Below, in pieces: positions 1 through 8,604 of a stretch of DNA of 64,000 nucleotides. This DNA comes from Lactonifactor sp. BIOML-A5 (GTDB lineage: Bacteria > Bacillota > Clostridia > Lachnospirales > Lachnospiraceae). Position 1 is the stretch's first letter. Each line of letters starts with the position of its first letter. Location: NCBI RefSeq assembly GCF_009677585.1, contig NZ_WKYV01000014.1, forward strand, positions 1 through 64,000, written 5' to 3'. The position numbers and the translations under genes are program-made. Under the pieces are notes generated by a model. The model was given only the letters and a program-made list of their open reading frames with translations. It was not told where the DNA came from and ran no database searches.

Positions 1-8
1 ATAATTTT

Positions 9-48
9 CAGGGGCAGGCGTGATTCGTATGAATCACGCCTGCCCCTG
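9..48. repeat. Perfect palindrome, REP-like, downstream of htpG
   Basis: The left arm CAGGGGCAGGCGTGATTC (9-26) is exactly complementary to the right arm at 31-48, with a GTAT loop. The 18/4/18 geometry is the same as that of the palindrome at 17,763-17,802. Neither strand has a clear T-run after it, so it is not a textbook intrinsic terminator, although it sits 50 bases past the htpG stop and could act as one. A mobile REP/BIME-like palindrome is the other reading. Confidence 0.7.
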
Positions 49-97
49 TGTAGGGCTATCTATTTCCCGACAGCCCCTCCTTACCTTTTATCCTCTT

Positions 98-2158
98 TTA
101 TTTGGCCAGAAGCATCATAATCTCATTGCTTCTTGCAATGAACTTTGTCATTGCCTCCGGTGCCAGCTGTTTATGGCTGAGCATCGCCAGATCGTAGAGC
201 TGTTCACAGAACAGTTTGACATTGTCACCCTCTTTATGGTCCAATACGTACTGTACCAGCTTGTTATTAGCATTCAGTATTAAGGTCTCACTGCTTCCAA
301 ACATACCAGGATCCATGCCGTACATATTGTACATTTTCATCATATCCTGCATTCTTCTGCTTTCCTCGGATAAGGTCATCATAGAAGAAATATTCTCATT
401 TTTCAGCTTTTCTACCTTTACTTCCAGCTTTTCGTTGTCCAGAGCCTTTCGGAATACTTCTGTGAGTGTCTTTGTCTCTTCCTCCAGCTCAGCCTGGCTG
501 TCCTCTTTTACGGATGCATCCAGCTCAGAATCTATTCTCTGGAACTTAACTTCTTCTTTCAACTGCTCCACATGGGAGATGAACGGCGCATCAATGTTGT
601 GCTTCAGAATCACTGCGTCCAGTCCCTCTTCCCTGAACATATTGATATACTGGCTCTGCTGGATCTCGTCTGTCACATAATATACCGTGGTTTTCTCCGG
701 CTCTTTCTTTTCCTCCCCATCGTCAGAGGTCTCCGCTGCCTCCGTACTTTCCTTTGGCGCTTCCTCTTCCTCTGTCTTGTTTTCTTTGATGCAGTCCTCC
801 AGCGTCAGATATTTTCCGTCGATGTTTTTATAGAGAATATAGTCCATCATCTTCTCTGAGAACTTCTGATCCTTCAGACATCCGAATTTGATAAATGGGC
901 TGATGTCGTCCCAGTATTTCTCGTAAGACTCTCTGTCCGTCTTGCACATACCTGTTAACTTATCAGCAACCTTTTTGCTGATATAGTCGGAGATTTTCTT
1001 TACAAATCCATCGTTCTGAAGCGCGCTTCTGGAGACATTCAGCGGCAGATCCGGACAGTCAATGACACCCTTCAGAAGCATAAGGAATTCAGGAATTACT
1101 TCTTTAATATTGTCCGCGATAAATACCTGGTTATTATAAAGCTTTATGGTACCCTCGATGGAATCATACTCCGTGTTAATTTTGGGGAAGTAAAGAATAC
1201 CTTTTAAGTTAAAGGGATAATCCATGTTCAGATGAATCCAGAACAGGGGCTCTTTGTAATCCATAAATACTTTTCGGTAAAAGCTCTTGTAGTCCTCCTC
1301 AGAGCAGTCGTTGGGATGCTTCATCCACAGAGGATTCGTGTCACTTAAAGATACCGGACGTTTGTGAATTTTCACTTTATCTCTGGCAGGGGAAACCTCT
1401 ACGACTTCTTTTTCCCCGTTTTCGTTCTCTTTCTCCTCTGTTTTTGCTTCCTCATGAATATGCTCTACAACAACATCGTCATCTCTTAAGTCCTGTTCAT
1501 CAATGGTCTCAAATTCCTGCTCTGCATTGGCTTTGGACAGGAAGATTTCTACCGGCATAAAGGAGCAGTACTTTTCTATAACTTCCCGTGCCCGGTACTC
1601 GTTGGCAAACTCCAGGCTCTCCTCATTCAGGAACAAAGTAATCTCTGTTCCCACAGTTGTCTTATTTCCTTCTCCGATTTCATACTCGGTTCCTCCGTCA
1701 CACTCCCAGTGAACGGGAACCGCCCCTTCTTTATAAGAAAGCGTATCAATATGAACCTCATCAGCAACCATGAATGCTGAGTAAAAGCCCAGACCAAAGT
1801 GTCCGATAATCTGATCGTCGTTGGTCTTGTCCTTATATTTCTCTAAGAATTCAGTGGCACCGGAAAATGCAATCTGCGTAATATACTCTTCTACCTCATC
1901 GGCCTCCATACCGATACCGGTGTCTATGAACTTCAAAGTCTTCTCATCCGGATTAACGATAACCTCTATCTTGCTCTTATAGTCCTCCGGGAAACTGTAT
2001 TCTCCCATAATCTCTAATTTCTTTAACTTTGTTATGGCGTCACATCCGTTGGAAATCATCTCACGGAAGAAGATATCATGATCGGAATACAACCATTTCT
2101 TAATGATTGGAAAAATGTTTTCACTGTTAATTGATAAATTACCACGTTTATTATCCAT
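98..2158 (-). CDS. htpG: Molecular chaperone HtpG (Hsp90)
   Basis: Bacterial Hsp90, a cytosolic ATP-dependent dimeric chaperone. The N-terminal GHKL ATPase domain is clear: REMISNGCDAI near residues 32-42 carries the catalytic Glu and the nucleotide-binding Asn/Asp, followed by DTGIGM and GHFGLGFYSAF (the ATP lid). A charged linker rich in Glu/Lys follows near residue 230. The protein is 686 residues, longer than the usual 610-640; part of the excess is a Glu-rich insert (about residues 480-515) before the C-terminal dimerisation domain. The reading frame can be extended to a GTG at 2170, but AGGAG touches that codon, so the ATG at 2158 is preferred. A perfect CIRCE operator upstream implies HrcA heat-shock control. 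Confidence 0.97.
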   Translation of the reverse strand: MDNKRGNLSINSENIFPIIKKWLYSDHDIFFREMISNGCDAITKLKKLEIMGEYSFPEDYKSKIEVIVNPDEKTLKFIDTGIGMEADEVEEYITQIAFSGATEFLEKYKDKTNDDQIIGHFGLGFYSAFMVADEVHIDTLSYKEGAVPVHWECDGGTEYEIGEGNKTTVGTEITLFLNEESLEFANEYRAREVIEKYCSFMPVEIFLSKANAEQEFETIDEQDLRDDDVVVEHIHEEAKTEEKENENGEKEVVEVSPARDKVKIHKRPVSLSDTNPLWMKHPNDCSEEDYKSFYRKVFMDYKEPLFWIHLNMDYPFNLKGILYFPKINTEYDSIEGTIKLYNNQVFIADNIKEVIPEFLMLLKGVIDCPDLPLNVSRSALQNDGFVKKISDYISKKVADKLTGMCKTDRESYEKYWDDISPFIKFGCLKDQKFSEKMMDYILYKNIDGKYLTLEDCIKENKTEEEEAPKESTEAAETSDDGEEKKEPEKTTVYYVTDEIQQSQYINMFREEGLDAVILKHNIDAPFISHVEQLKEEVKFQRIDSELDASVKEDSQAELEEETKTLTEVFRKALDNEKLEVKVEKLKNENISSMMTLSEESRRMQDMMKMYNMYGMDPGMFGSSETLILNANNKLVQYVLDHKEGDNVKLFCEQLYDLAMLSHKQLAPEAMTKFIARSNEIMMLLAK

Positions 2159-2269
2159 GATAGTGGTCACTCTCCTTTTCTGCTGAATTTCTATGTTCTT
2201 TCGCTTTTCCTCTGATTTGTTTATCTGGAATTTATTTTAATACCCTCCTATGGAAAAGTCAAGAGAAAA

Positions 2270-2296
2270 TTAGCACTCATTTTGATTGAGTGCTAA
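2270..2296 (-). promoter_or_regulatory. CIRCE operator (HrcA-binding site)
   Basis: TTAGCACTC (2270-2278), a 9-base spacer, then GAGTGCTAA (2288-2296): an exact match to the CIRCE consensus bound by the heat-shock repressor HrcA. It lies about 110 bases upstream of the htpG start and overlaps the last codons and TAG stop of the histidine kinase gene. Known CIRCE sites control groE and dnaK; here it most simply controls htpG. Confidence 0.93.
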
Positions 2297-3675
2297 CAAA
2301 CCATTGATTCAGGAATTTTAATTGTAACCTCTGCGCCTTTAAGATAGTCTGCGTTCGTAAGAATTAGTTCGCCTCCATGTCTTTTTGCCACCATACTGGC
2401 AATATATAACCCCATGCCATAGTGCAGATTAGAAGAACGGCTTTCGTCATCCATATAAAATTCTTTTGCTGCGTTTGTGAGAGCTTTAGGAGAGAAGCCA
2501 GGTCCGGAATCGCTTACACGGAACACTGCCGTGCGGTCCTTTACAGCAGCATAGAATGCTATGGTGCCTCCTTGGGGGGTAAAGTCTGCGGCATTAGAAA
2601 ACACATTTAACAGAGCTCTGTGTAACAGCCCCTGATGGATGTGGAGGGTTGCGGGCAGTTCACCTGTGTCCCAGCGCAGTTCTATTTCCTTAGCCGTCAG
2701 CAGCCCTTCTACCGTAACATACAGTTCCTCCAGAAATGCCCGGGTGTCCACACAGCGGATCTCTATGGGAGCACCGCTCTCTGTCTGAGAGATATCTATG
2801 AGTGCTTTCACATAATCCTGCATGGTCTGTATGCTGCTCTGGATATATCCGCAGTACTCCTCCTGTTCCTCTGTCAGTTCTGACTCATGAAGCAAATCAG
2901 TATTGCCCCTGATAATCGTGAGAGGCGTTTTCAGGTCATGAGCCAGCGAAGCCATCTGTTCCTTCCTTGACTGCTCCAGCTTCCACTGCCTCTCCAGAGA
3001 CTCTTTCAAAGCTATGCGCATCTGCTCCATGGCATTAAGTACCGTATTGATCTCTTTAATGCTGCTTGTCATCATAGAGAATTCCAATTCCCGGTTTTGT
3101 ATCTTTCCGGCCGCCGATATCAAAGGATGCAGCTTTTTCTTCAGAGAACGGCCAAAGCAGACAGAGATAAAACACGTGTAGGAGAGCAGAATCACAAGCA
3201 CTGCTGTCAGGATCAGATTTTGTGGATTGGGAAGATACCTTCTAAGTTTCGCTGACTTAAACTGGGGCATTATTTGAAATCTCAGTACACAATACCCGTC
3301 AGCTACCGGAGCAACTTTATAGTAATTTCCCAGCCTGTCCGCACTCTTTCCCCGGACAGCGCTCCATGCATATCCGCTCTCTCTTTTTCCGATGCTTCCC
3401 TCACGCATGGTTCCATCCGGATCAAACACCGCATACTGGCACAATTCCGGAATGTCCTCCTTAGTTACCTGTCCTGCAGCGGCTATCTGGCCGCAGGCCC
3501 GGTCAGCCTCCTTCTGTGCATAATCAGCAGCATAGACCATCTGGTTAAAAACAAGAGTATTAAATATACAGACGGCACAGAAGGCGGTCAGCAGTGCCCC
3601 CGCACAGAGATACATGAAATATTTTAAAAAGAACAGGCTTAGGGAGACTGCTCTTTTTTGCTTTATACTTCCCAT
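2293..3675 (-). CDS. Sensor histidine kinase of a LanFEG-type peptide-resistance system
   Basis: Membrane sensor kinase of 460 residues. TM1 spans about 17-43, an extracytoplasmic domain about 44-150, TM2 about 151-175, then a linker and a HisKA domain with SLAHDLKTP (phospho-acceptor His246). The HATPase_c domain shows NAADFTPQGG (N box), DSGPGF (G1) and GMGLYIAS (G2). It starts inside the 3' end of the response regulator gene (13-base overlap), so the two are translationally coupled. The ABC genes just upstream on the same strand suggest it senses lantibiotics or other cationic peptides, like the kinases linked to CprABC or LanFEG; the ligand is inferred. The stop codon is embedded in the CIRCE element of htpG. 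Confidence 0.92.
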   Translation of the reverse strand: MGSIKQKRAVSLSLFFLKYFMYLCAGALLTAFCAVCIFNTLVFNQMVYAADYAQKEADRACGQIAAAGQVTKEDIPELCQYAVFDPDGTMREGSIGKRESGYAWSAVRGKSADRLGNYYKVAPVADGYCVLRFQIMPQFKSAKLRRYLPNPQNLILTAVLVILLSYTCFISVCFGRSLKKKLHPLISAAGKIQNRELEFSMMTSSIKEINTVLNAMEQMRIALKESLERQWKLEQSRKEQMASLAHDLKTPLTIIRGNTDLLHESELTEEQEEYCGYIQSSIQTMQDYVKALIDISQTESGAPIEIRCVDTRAFLEELYVTVEGLLTAKEIELRWDTGELPATLHIHQGLLHRALLNVFSNAADFTPQGGTIAFYAAVKDRTAVFRVSDSGPGFSPKALTNAAKEFYMDDESRSSNLHYGMGLYIASMVAKRHGGELILTNADYLKGAEVTIKIPESMVC

Positions 3676-4325
3676 TTATATCCGATCCCCCATACTGTTT
3701 TGATAGGCGAATACTCTGCCTGTTCTAATTTTATTCGAATATTTTTAATATGCGTAATAATAGTAGAGTCATTGCTTTCCCCGTCATATCCAAATACATT
3801 TTCATATATCTGTTCTCTGGAAAACACCTGACCTTTGCTGCGGGCCAGAAATTCGCATATTTCATATTCGGCAGGTGTCAGCTGCATAACCGTGCCGTTC
3901 ACCGTCAGCTCTTTGGATGACAGATTAAACTGTGCGTTGGGAACTGAAAGCCGTACATAATGTTCACGGTGTTCCCTGCGCAGATGCGCTCCTATCCTGG
4001 CCCGAAGCTCATTTGCACCAAAAGGTTTGCAGATGTAATCGTCGGCTCCGGTCTGCAGCCCGTACACAAGACTCTGCTCCTGCGTCTTAGCTGTAAGAAA
4101 CAAAATCGGACAGTCTGTCTTGCCCCGAATTTCATTACACACGGTAAACCCATCCTTCCCTGGCATCATGATATCCAATAATATCAAATCAAATTGCTCT
4201 AACTGTACGGCTTCAAGCATCTGAGAATCGGAGACGACGGTCACCTGGTGCCCGTCCCTGGACAATATTTTCTGTATCATTGTTAAAATTGCGGTTTCAT
4301 CATCTACTGCTAAAATATTTGCCAT
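3663..4325 (-). CDS. OmpR-family response regulator, partner of the kinase at 2293-3675
   Basis: 220-residue two-domain regulator. The receiver domain has the acidic pair DDE at 8-10, phospho-acceptor Asp51 in LLDIMMPGKDG, and the conserved Lys in KPFGANEL near 100. The C-terminal winged-helix DNA-binding domain ends in GIGYKWEV. The gene follows the permease gene at 4382 after only about 56 bases and overlaps the kinase start, giving the order ABC-ABC-ABC-RR-HK. It probably activates the upstream transporter genes. Confidence 0.93.
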   Translation of the reverse strand: MANILAVDDETAILTMIQKILSRDGHQVTVVSDSQMLEAVQLEQFDLILLDIMMPGKDGFTVCNEIRGKTDCPILFLTAKTQEQSLVYGLQTGADDYICKPFGANELRARIGAHLRREHREHYVRLSVPNAQFNLSSKELTVNGTVMQLTPAEYEICEFLARSKGQVFSREQIYENVFGYDGESNDSTIITHIKNIRIKLEQAEYSPIKTVWGIGYKWEV

Positions 4326-4381
4326 CTCTATCTATTCTCCTTTTATAAAAATTATACCCTCAAGTAACTCACAAGTATAGG

Positions 4382-5137
4382 TTAATCATTAATTTTACGT
4401 CCGTCCCACCTGGAAAACCAGAGTACTCCCGCAAGCAGGGACAGGATGGTAAATCCTACGCATACTGCAGCGGCAGTCTTTCCCCGGACTGCAGAGAGAG
4501 GATCCAGTATGCCCAGATATTTCTGCAGATACAGACCCGGAAACCTGGAAATCCACGCACACGGCACATACATCCAGATATAAGTCCCCAATCCGGTAAG
4601 CAAAAGGGCGGACACCAGGCTTTCTACGATCCCCAGTCCTACAGAAATTCCTTTGCCAAACCGCAGGCTTAGAAGCAAATGCCAAGTGTATAATGAAATA
4701 CTGCTCACAAACAGCACCATCCCCGCCTTCCAGTAAACCCAAAACCCTGCCTCAGTTCTTCCCAGCAGACAGATATTTCCGGCTCCGAACATTCCGCTGG
4801 CCATGAATATTGCTGCCGCTTCAAACACAAGAAGCTGCAGCAGTTTGCTAATGAAAGACACTGCCCGGCAGGGGACGGACAGCATATTCTGCAGGACCCC
4901 GGAAGCAGTTTCCTGTTCTGCGGCTATCGCGGAAAACACTCCCAGAAGAATGGGAAGAGCAACTCCCAAAACCTGAAAATAGGCCTCTAACTTAGAGACA
5001 GGATTCCAGGGCGCAAATGCGTAATATGTCAAAAAGACAGCTGCTGTTCCTGCCGGAACTAATCCATGTGCCCCCCGCACTCCCAGCCGCCTTGTTTTCA
5101 TTACATCAGCTTTTATATACCGAACCAGCTGTCTCAT
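4382..5137 (-). CDS. Lantibiotic-protection ABC permease, MutG/LanG type
   Basis: Integral membrane subunit of about 251 residues with roughly six hydrophobic segments and no ATPase domain; it resembles the second permease (G) of LanFEG immunity transporters. The open frame continues upstream to 5335, but the ATG at 5137 is preceded by GGAGGG and overlaps the stop of the previous permease gene (ATGA), so the start is set there. Pairing with the MutE-like permease and the ATPase at 5873 implies a complex that expels or removes peptide antibiotics from the membrane. Family assignment is from size, gene order and hydrophobicity. Confidence 0.82.
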   Translation of the reverse strand: MRQLVRYIKADVMKTRRLGVRGAHGLVPAGTAAVFLTYYAFAPWNPVSKLEAYFQVLGVALPILLGVFSAIAAEQETASGVLQNMLSVPCRAVSFISKLLQLLVFEAAAIFMASGMFGAGNICLLGRTEAGFWVYWKAGMVLFVSSISLYTWHLLLSLRFGKGISVGLGIVESLVSALLLTGLGTYIWMYVPCAWISRFPGLYLQKYLGILDPLSAVRGKTAAAVCVGFTILSLLAGVLWFSRWDGRKIND

Positions 5138-5871
5138 GCTTCTCCCTCCCTTCCAGCAAACCATCGGACTGTAAAAAAGGTCAGGACCACAAGCCACAGG
5201 AGTGATAGAAGAACGCCGGGAACAATCACCCCCATACCTGAGAGCGGGCTTCCTTTTGGAACAGGCAGGCCGTTGGGCTGAATTCCCAGCACCGGACACA
5301 TCAGGCGCACAGGAATAGCGGAAGGACAAATCCACCAGATCTTTGTATCCGCAAGAGCCGCCACTCCCCCAGCAGACAGTGCCATGCCGGAAAAAACACA
5401 GGCGAACAGCCCAAACCTAGCACTCAAAAACAAATAAAGCGGTATGGCCCAGAGATAGGATATGCTAAGCAGCAGAGCCCCAAAAATGCCTTCCTCAGGA
5501 GATATTGTGGTTCCAAATACCATTCCTCCTACAAGTGTACCCCCAAAAATAAGGATGTTTGACAGGAGAAGACATACACTGCAGTATATTATTTTTCCCA
5601 TCCAGCCGGCTCCTGCCGGAATGCCAAGTGACAGCATCGTACTGAAGTTGAGTTCTTTGTCCTTCTGTATGCACAGGTAACAGAGTATGGCCATCATGCC
5701 AGGAAGCAGCATAGTATACCACCAATTCCATGTACCGGCGGGGAGGGCATTCTCAATACCGCCTGTCAGAGACAGTACGAGGAGAAGGGTAATCGCCGGA
5801 GTCACCACCGGCAGTTTACTGCCAATGGTATGCTTTAATTTTAGGTGTTCTGTTTTTGTTAAACTCCACAT
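5134..5871 (-). CDS. Lantibiotic-protection ABC permease, MutE/LanE type
   Basis: 245-residue permease with a short cytoplasmic N-terminus (MWSLTKTEHLKLKHT) followed by about six transmembrane segments, typical of LanE/MutE proteins. It begins one base after the ATPase stop and overlaps the next permease by four bases, so the three transporter genes form a coupled unit. Substrate specificity cannot be read from sequence. Confidence 0.85.
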   Translation of the reverse strand: MWSLTKTEHLKLKHTIGSKLPVVTPAITLLLVLSLTGGIENALPAGTWNWWYTMLLPGMMAILCYLCIQKDKELNFSTMLSLGIPAGAGWMGKIIYCSVCLLLSNILIFGGTLVGGMVFGTTISPEEGIFGALLLSISYLWAIPLYLFLSARFGLFACVFSGMALSAGGVAALADTKIWWICPSAIPVRLMCPVLGIQPNGLPVPKGSPLSGMGVIVPGVLLSLLWLVVLTFFTVRWFAGREGEA

Positions 5872-5872
5872 A

Positions 5873-6577
5873 TTATACGCCTCCCCTCCTATTTTCCTTC
5901 ACTACATCCATAAACAGGCCCTCGAGATCCTCCCCAGGCTGAATTCTTCCGCAGTAACCCAGCACGCCCCCGGCCATAATCCCAATATGGTCTGCTGTCT
6001 GCACTACCTCCGAGAGGATATGGCTGGATAATATGACTGTGATTCCTTTCTCCGGAAAGGAAGTAATCAGCTCTCTGAGCTCCTGGATTCCTATGGGATC
6101 CAGACCGTTTGTCGGCTCGTCTAAAATCAGTAACTTGGGGTCATTTAAAAGAGCAAGGGCAATCCCCAGCCGCTGTTTCATTCCCAGTGAAAAATGTCCT
6201 GCTCTTTTCTTACCCGTATTTTCAAGTTCTACGGTATGCAGCACTGGGGCGATGCAAGTGTCAGGCAGTCCCAAAATTGTTGTCCTGACCTTCAGGTTTT
6301 CCCACGCTGTAAGATTTTGGTACACAGGGGGCGTCTCAATCAGAGCGCCTATCTGCCCCAGATCCTTTCTGCTCCAGGGATGACCGCGGAACAATATATC
6401 CCCCTCACTTGGGTGAAGCATCCCTGCAATCATCTTCAGCACCGTTGACTTTCCAGCCCCGTTCGGCCCCAGGAGACCATAGATAGAGTTTTCCTGTATT
6501 TTCAGGGATAGGTGGTCCACCGCGGTCTGCTGCCCAAAGCGCTTCGTCAGATTTCTGGTTTCTAAAATTTCCCTCAT
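5873..6577 (-). CDS. Lantibiotic-protection ABC ATPase, LanF/CprA type
   Basis: 234-residue ABC ATPase: Walker A GPNGAGKST, signature FSLGMKQRLG, Walker B LLILDEPTNGLD and a switch His in LSSHIL. ALIETPPVYQNLTAWENL is characteristic of the LanF/BcrA-like subgroup. The ATG at 6577 is chosen because GGAGG sits 8 bases before it; an in-frame ATG at 6592 overlaps that ribosome site. It is the first gene of the LanFEG-RK operon and is transcribed divergently from the HAD gene at 6728. Confidence 0.93.
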   Translation of the reverse strand: MREILETRNLTKRFGQQTAVDHLSLKIQENSIYGLLGPNGAGKSTVLKMIAGMLHPSEGDILFRGHPWSRKDLGQIGALIETPPVYQNLTAWENLKVRTTILGLPDTCIAPVLHTVELENTGKKRAGHFSLGMKQRLGIALALLNDPKLLILDEPTNGLDPIGIQELRELITSFPEKGITVILSSHILSEVVQTADHIGIMAGGVLGYCGRIQPGEDLEGLFMDVVKENRRGGV

Positions 6578-6677
6578 AATAAAATCCTCCATTCATTGTC
6601 TAACTTCAAATATAAACATAACAGTTAAATATGAAGAAATGCTGAAGACAGAATCCCTTTTTCTTCCCGGCCGCTTA

Positions 6678-6686
6678 TGGTATACT
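6678..6686 (+). promoter_or_regulatory. Extended -10 promoter for the HAD hydrolase gene
   Basis: TGG followed by TATACT fits an extended -10 element (TGnTATAAT-like), about 40 bases before the ATG at 6728. No good -35 box is visible, as is common for extended -10 promoters. Confidence 0.5.
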
Positions 6687-6727
6687 ATGCAATAAACTTA
6701 TCAATCAAATTTAAGCGAGGTACATAC

Positions 6728-7420
6728 ATGAATAAGGCTATTTTCTGGGACTTTGACGGAACATTAGTCCACTCTCAGCACCTTTGGAGCAATGCGATCT
6801 ATGAAACTCTTCTGCACTATATTCCTGACACGCCGGTTACTTTTGAGGAGATACGGGCTTTGACCTTTGATCTCTATCCCTGGGATACCCCGGATGAGGA
6901 TTTTACACAGATCACAGGAAGCCGCTGGTGGAAGCACATGGAAGGAAGGTTCTCTGAAAAGTATGTGAAGGCAGGGGTTCCTTTGGATACTGCACAGCAG
7001 GCAAGTACCCACATCAGGGAAAAGATCCTTCAAAAAGAAAAATACCATCTGTATGAGGACACGCTTTCTGTCCTTGGTGCCTGCCGGATACTGGGGTATC
7101 ACAATTACATCTTATCCAATAATTATCCGGAACTGCCGGAAATGGCCGAAGATCTGGGACTTACCTCTTTTTTTGATGAAATTATCGTCTCAGGGCTGGT
7201 GGGATATGACAAACCCAGAAGGGAAATCTTTCAGATTGCCCTAGAGACTGCTGACTTTCCCGAAGTCTGCTACATGGTAGGAGATAACCCTGTTGCTGAT
7301 ATACAAGGCGCACGCCAGATGAAGATTCCCGGTATACTGGTCCACCGGGGAGAACACCCGGATGCTGACCATTGCCTGGACACCCTCACCCAGCTCTTAA
7401 CCATTCCCGGTTTCCGGTAA
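6728..7420 (+). CDS. HAD-superfamily hydrolase (phosphatase-like)
   Basis: 230-residue HAD subfamily IA hydrolase. Motif I is WDFDGTLVHS near residues 6-15 (nucleophile Asp, acid/base Asp), motif II ILSNNYPEL, and motif III/IV contains YDKPRREIF and MVGDNPVADIQGA. These proteins hydrolyse phosphate esters in the cytosol; the substrate is unknown. The ATG at 6728 follows GCGAGGT, while an upstream in-frame ATG at 6677 lies in the promoter. It is a single-gene plus-strand unit ended by the hairpin at 7425. Confidence 0.88.
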   Translation: MNKAIFWDFDGTLVHSQHLWSNAIYETLLHYIPDTPVTFEEIRALTFDLYPWDTPDEDFTQITGSRWWKHMEGRFSEKYVKAGVPLDTAQQASTHIREKILQKEKYHLYEDTLSVLGACRILGYHNYILSNNYPELPEMAEDLGLTSFFDEIIVSGLVGYDKPRREIFQIALETADFPEVCYMVGDNPVADIQGARQMKIPGILVHRGEHPDADHCLDTLTQLLTIPGFR

Positions 7421-7424
7421 CAGA

Positions 7425-7468
7425 AAAATACGGCCAGACCCGATGTTTTGGCGGTCTTGCCGTATTTT
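7425..7468. terminator. Bidirectional intrinsic terminator between convergent genes
   Basis: AAAATACGGCCAGACC pairs with GGTCTTGCCGTATTTT with one mismatch around a 12-base loop. T-runs flank it on both strands, serving both the HAD gene (plus) and the methyltransferase-like gene at 7482 (minus). Confidence 0.85.
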
Positions 7469-7481
7469 ATAGGTACATCTT

Positions 7482-8507
7482 CTATTTATGGATCTTACTA
7501 TACTCTTTTACCGCATCTACAATAGCAATGAGATTTTGATTTGGTGTCAGCACAGGCACTGCGCATTCCGGAGAAATCAGTACGATGCCTGTATCCAGCA
7601 GATCAAATACCTGCTTTTTTATCTCCTCCGGAGTTCCTTTAAACAGAAGCTTCTGATTGTTCACCCCTCCTGTAAGCAATATCTTATCCCCGGCGAGCTT
7701 CAGCATCTCCCCCGCATCATTTCTGGAATCAAAATGAAAGGCTTCAAACCCTGATTCGCTGATGAGGGCAATGCGGTCTAAGGTCTTTCCGCAGGCGTGC
7801 ATAATCACAGGGCCTGATTTTTTCAGCCACCCATGATTAATCCTCTTATGGATTGGCAGCAGGAACTTTTCATAGGCTTTGGGGCTGCAGAGATCCCCGC
7901 TTACATGATCTCCCCACAGGATAATATCCGCGCCGGCCTCAAACTGGGCTTCTGCAAACATGACAGAGACAGGTGCAAACGCCTCCAGATAGGCAGACGC
8001 CTTCTCTGGGTCCAGAGCAGTTTCCAATAAAAACTGCTCGGTACCGCACATATTATAGGCCGTTGTCCATGGGCCAAATACTTTTCCGATGATTGCCACT
8101 TCATCCCCATACCGTTTTTTCAGAAGACGAATGGCATCCAGTACTACCTTAACCGGCCGCCTGTCCAAAAAATCAGCCGGTATCTTAACCTGGGACGGAT
8201 CCTGGATGGGATGACGCCGTATCACAGGCATAGCATCCTCTTTTCCCCACTCTACCTCTGCACCTAACGCTGCGGCGGAATGCACCACACTGAACTTCGG
8301 CATAACGGAGTCAAATCCCAGAAGTTCTCTTCCGGCAGCAGCCGCTAAAGCCATCTTTTCCCCGTCCAGATGCACATCCGGAAATTTTAAGCCGTATGCT
8401 CTCATACTGTCCATGGTGATTACTGATGTAGGGTTAATGACCGGCGCTCTGTCCACCGGCTTGCGTGCAAAAGCTGCCATAACTCTCTCTTTTGATGACA
8501 TTTCCAT
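7482..8507 (-). CDS. MtaA/MtbA-like zinc methyltransferase (UroD superfamily)
   Basis: 341 residues of the uroporphyrinogen decarboxylase superfamily. It carries the zinc-site signature of methylcobamide methyltransferases: His237-x-Cys239 in IMHACGKT and Cys315 in SPECAVP, spaced almost as in MtaA/MtbA. A true HemE would lack this motif, so transfer of a methyl group between a corrinoid and a thiol or related acceptor is the better reading. It follows the DctM gene by about 100 bases on the same strand with GGAGG 10 bases before the ATG, so it probably shares the TRAP operon. No corrinoid protein or substrate-specific methyltransferase lies nearby. Confidence 0.8.
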   Translation of the reverse strand: MEMSSKERVMAAFARKPVDRAPVINPTSVITMDSMRAYGLKFPDVHLDGEKMALAAAAGRELLGFDSVMPKFSVVHSAAALGAEVEWGKEDAMPVIRRHPIQDPSQVKIPADFLDRRPVKVVLDAIRLLKKRYGDEVAIIGKVFGPWTTAYNMCGTEQFLLETALDPEKASAYLEAFAPVSVMFAEAQFEAGADIILWGDHVSGDLCSPKAYEKFLLPIHKRINHGWLKKSGPVIMHACGKTLDRIALISESGFEAFHFDSRNDAGEMLKLAGDKILLTGGVNNQKLLFKGTPEEIKKQVFDLLDTGIVLISPECAVPVLTPNQNLIAIVDAVKEYSKIHK

Positions 8508-8604
8508 GTAACTGATTCCTCCTTGCTGTTTCTTTCATCCTGTAAGCAGATATTTCTCTGCCGTTCCCCTGTATAGCGGACTGCGGCAGAAAACAGTCTG
8601 TGCT

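Noticed and set aside
7482..8507. HemE (uroporphyrinogen decarboxylase) for haem synthesis
   Set aside because: The His-x-Cys...Cys zinc motif and the TRAP operon context fit MtaA-type methyltransferases, not HemE.
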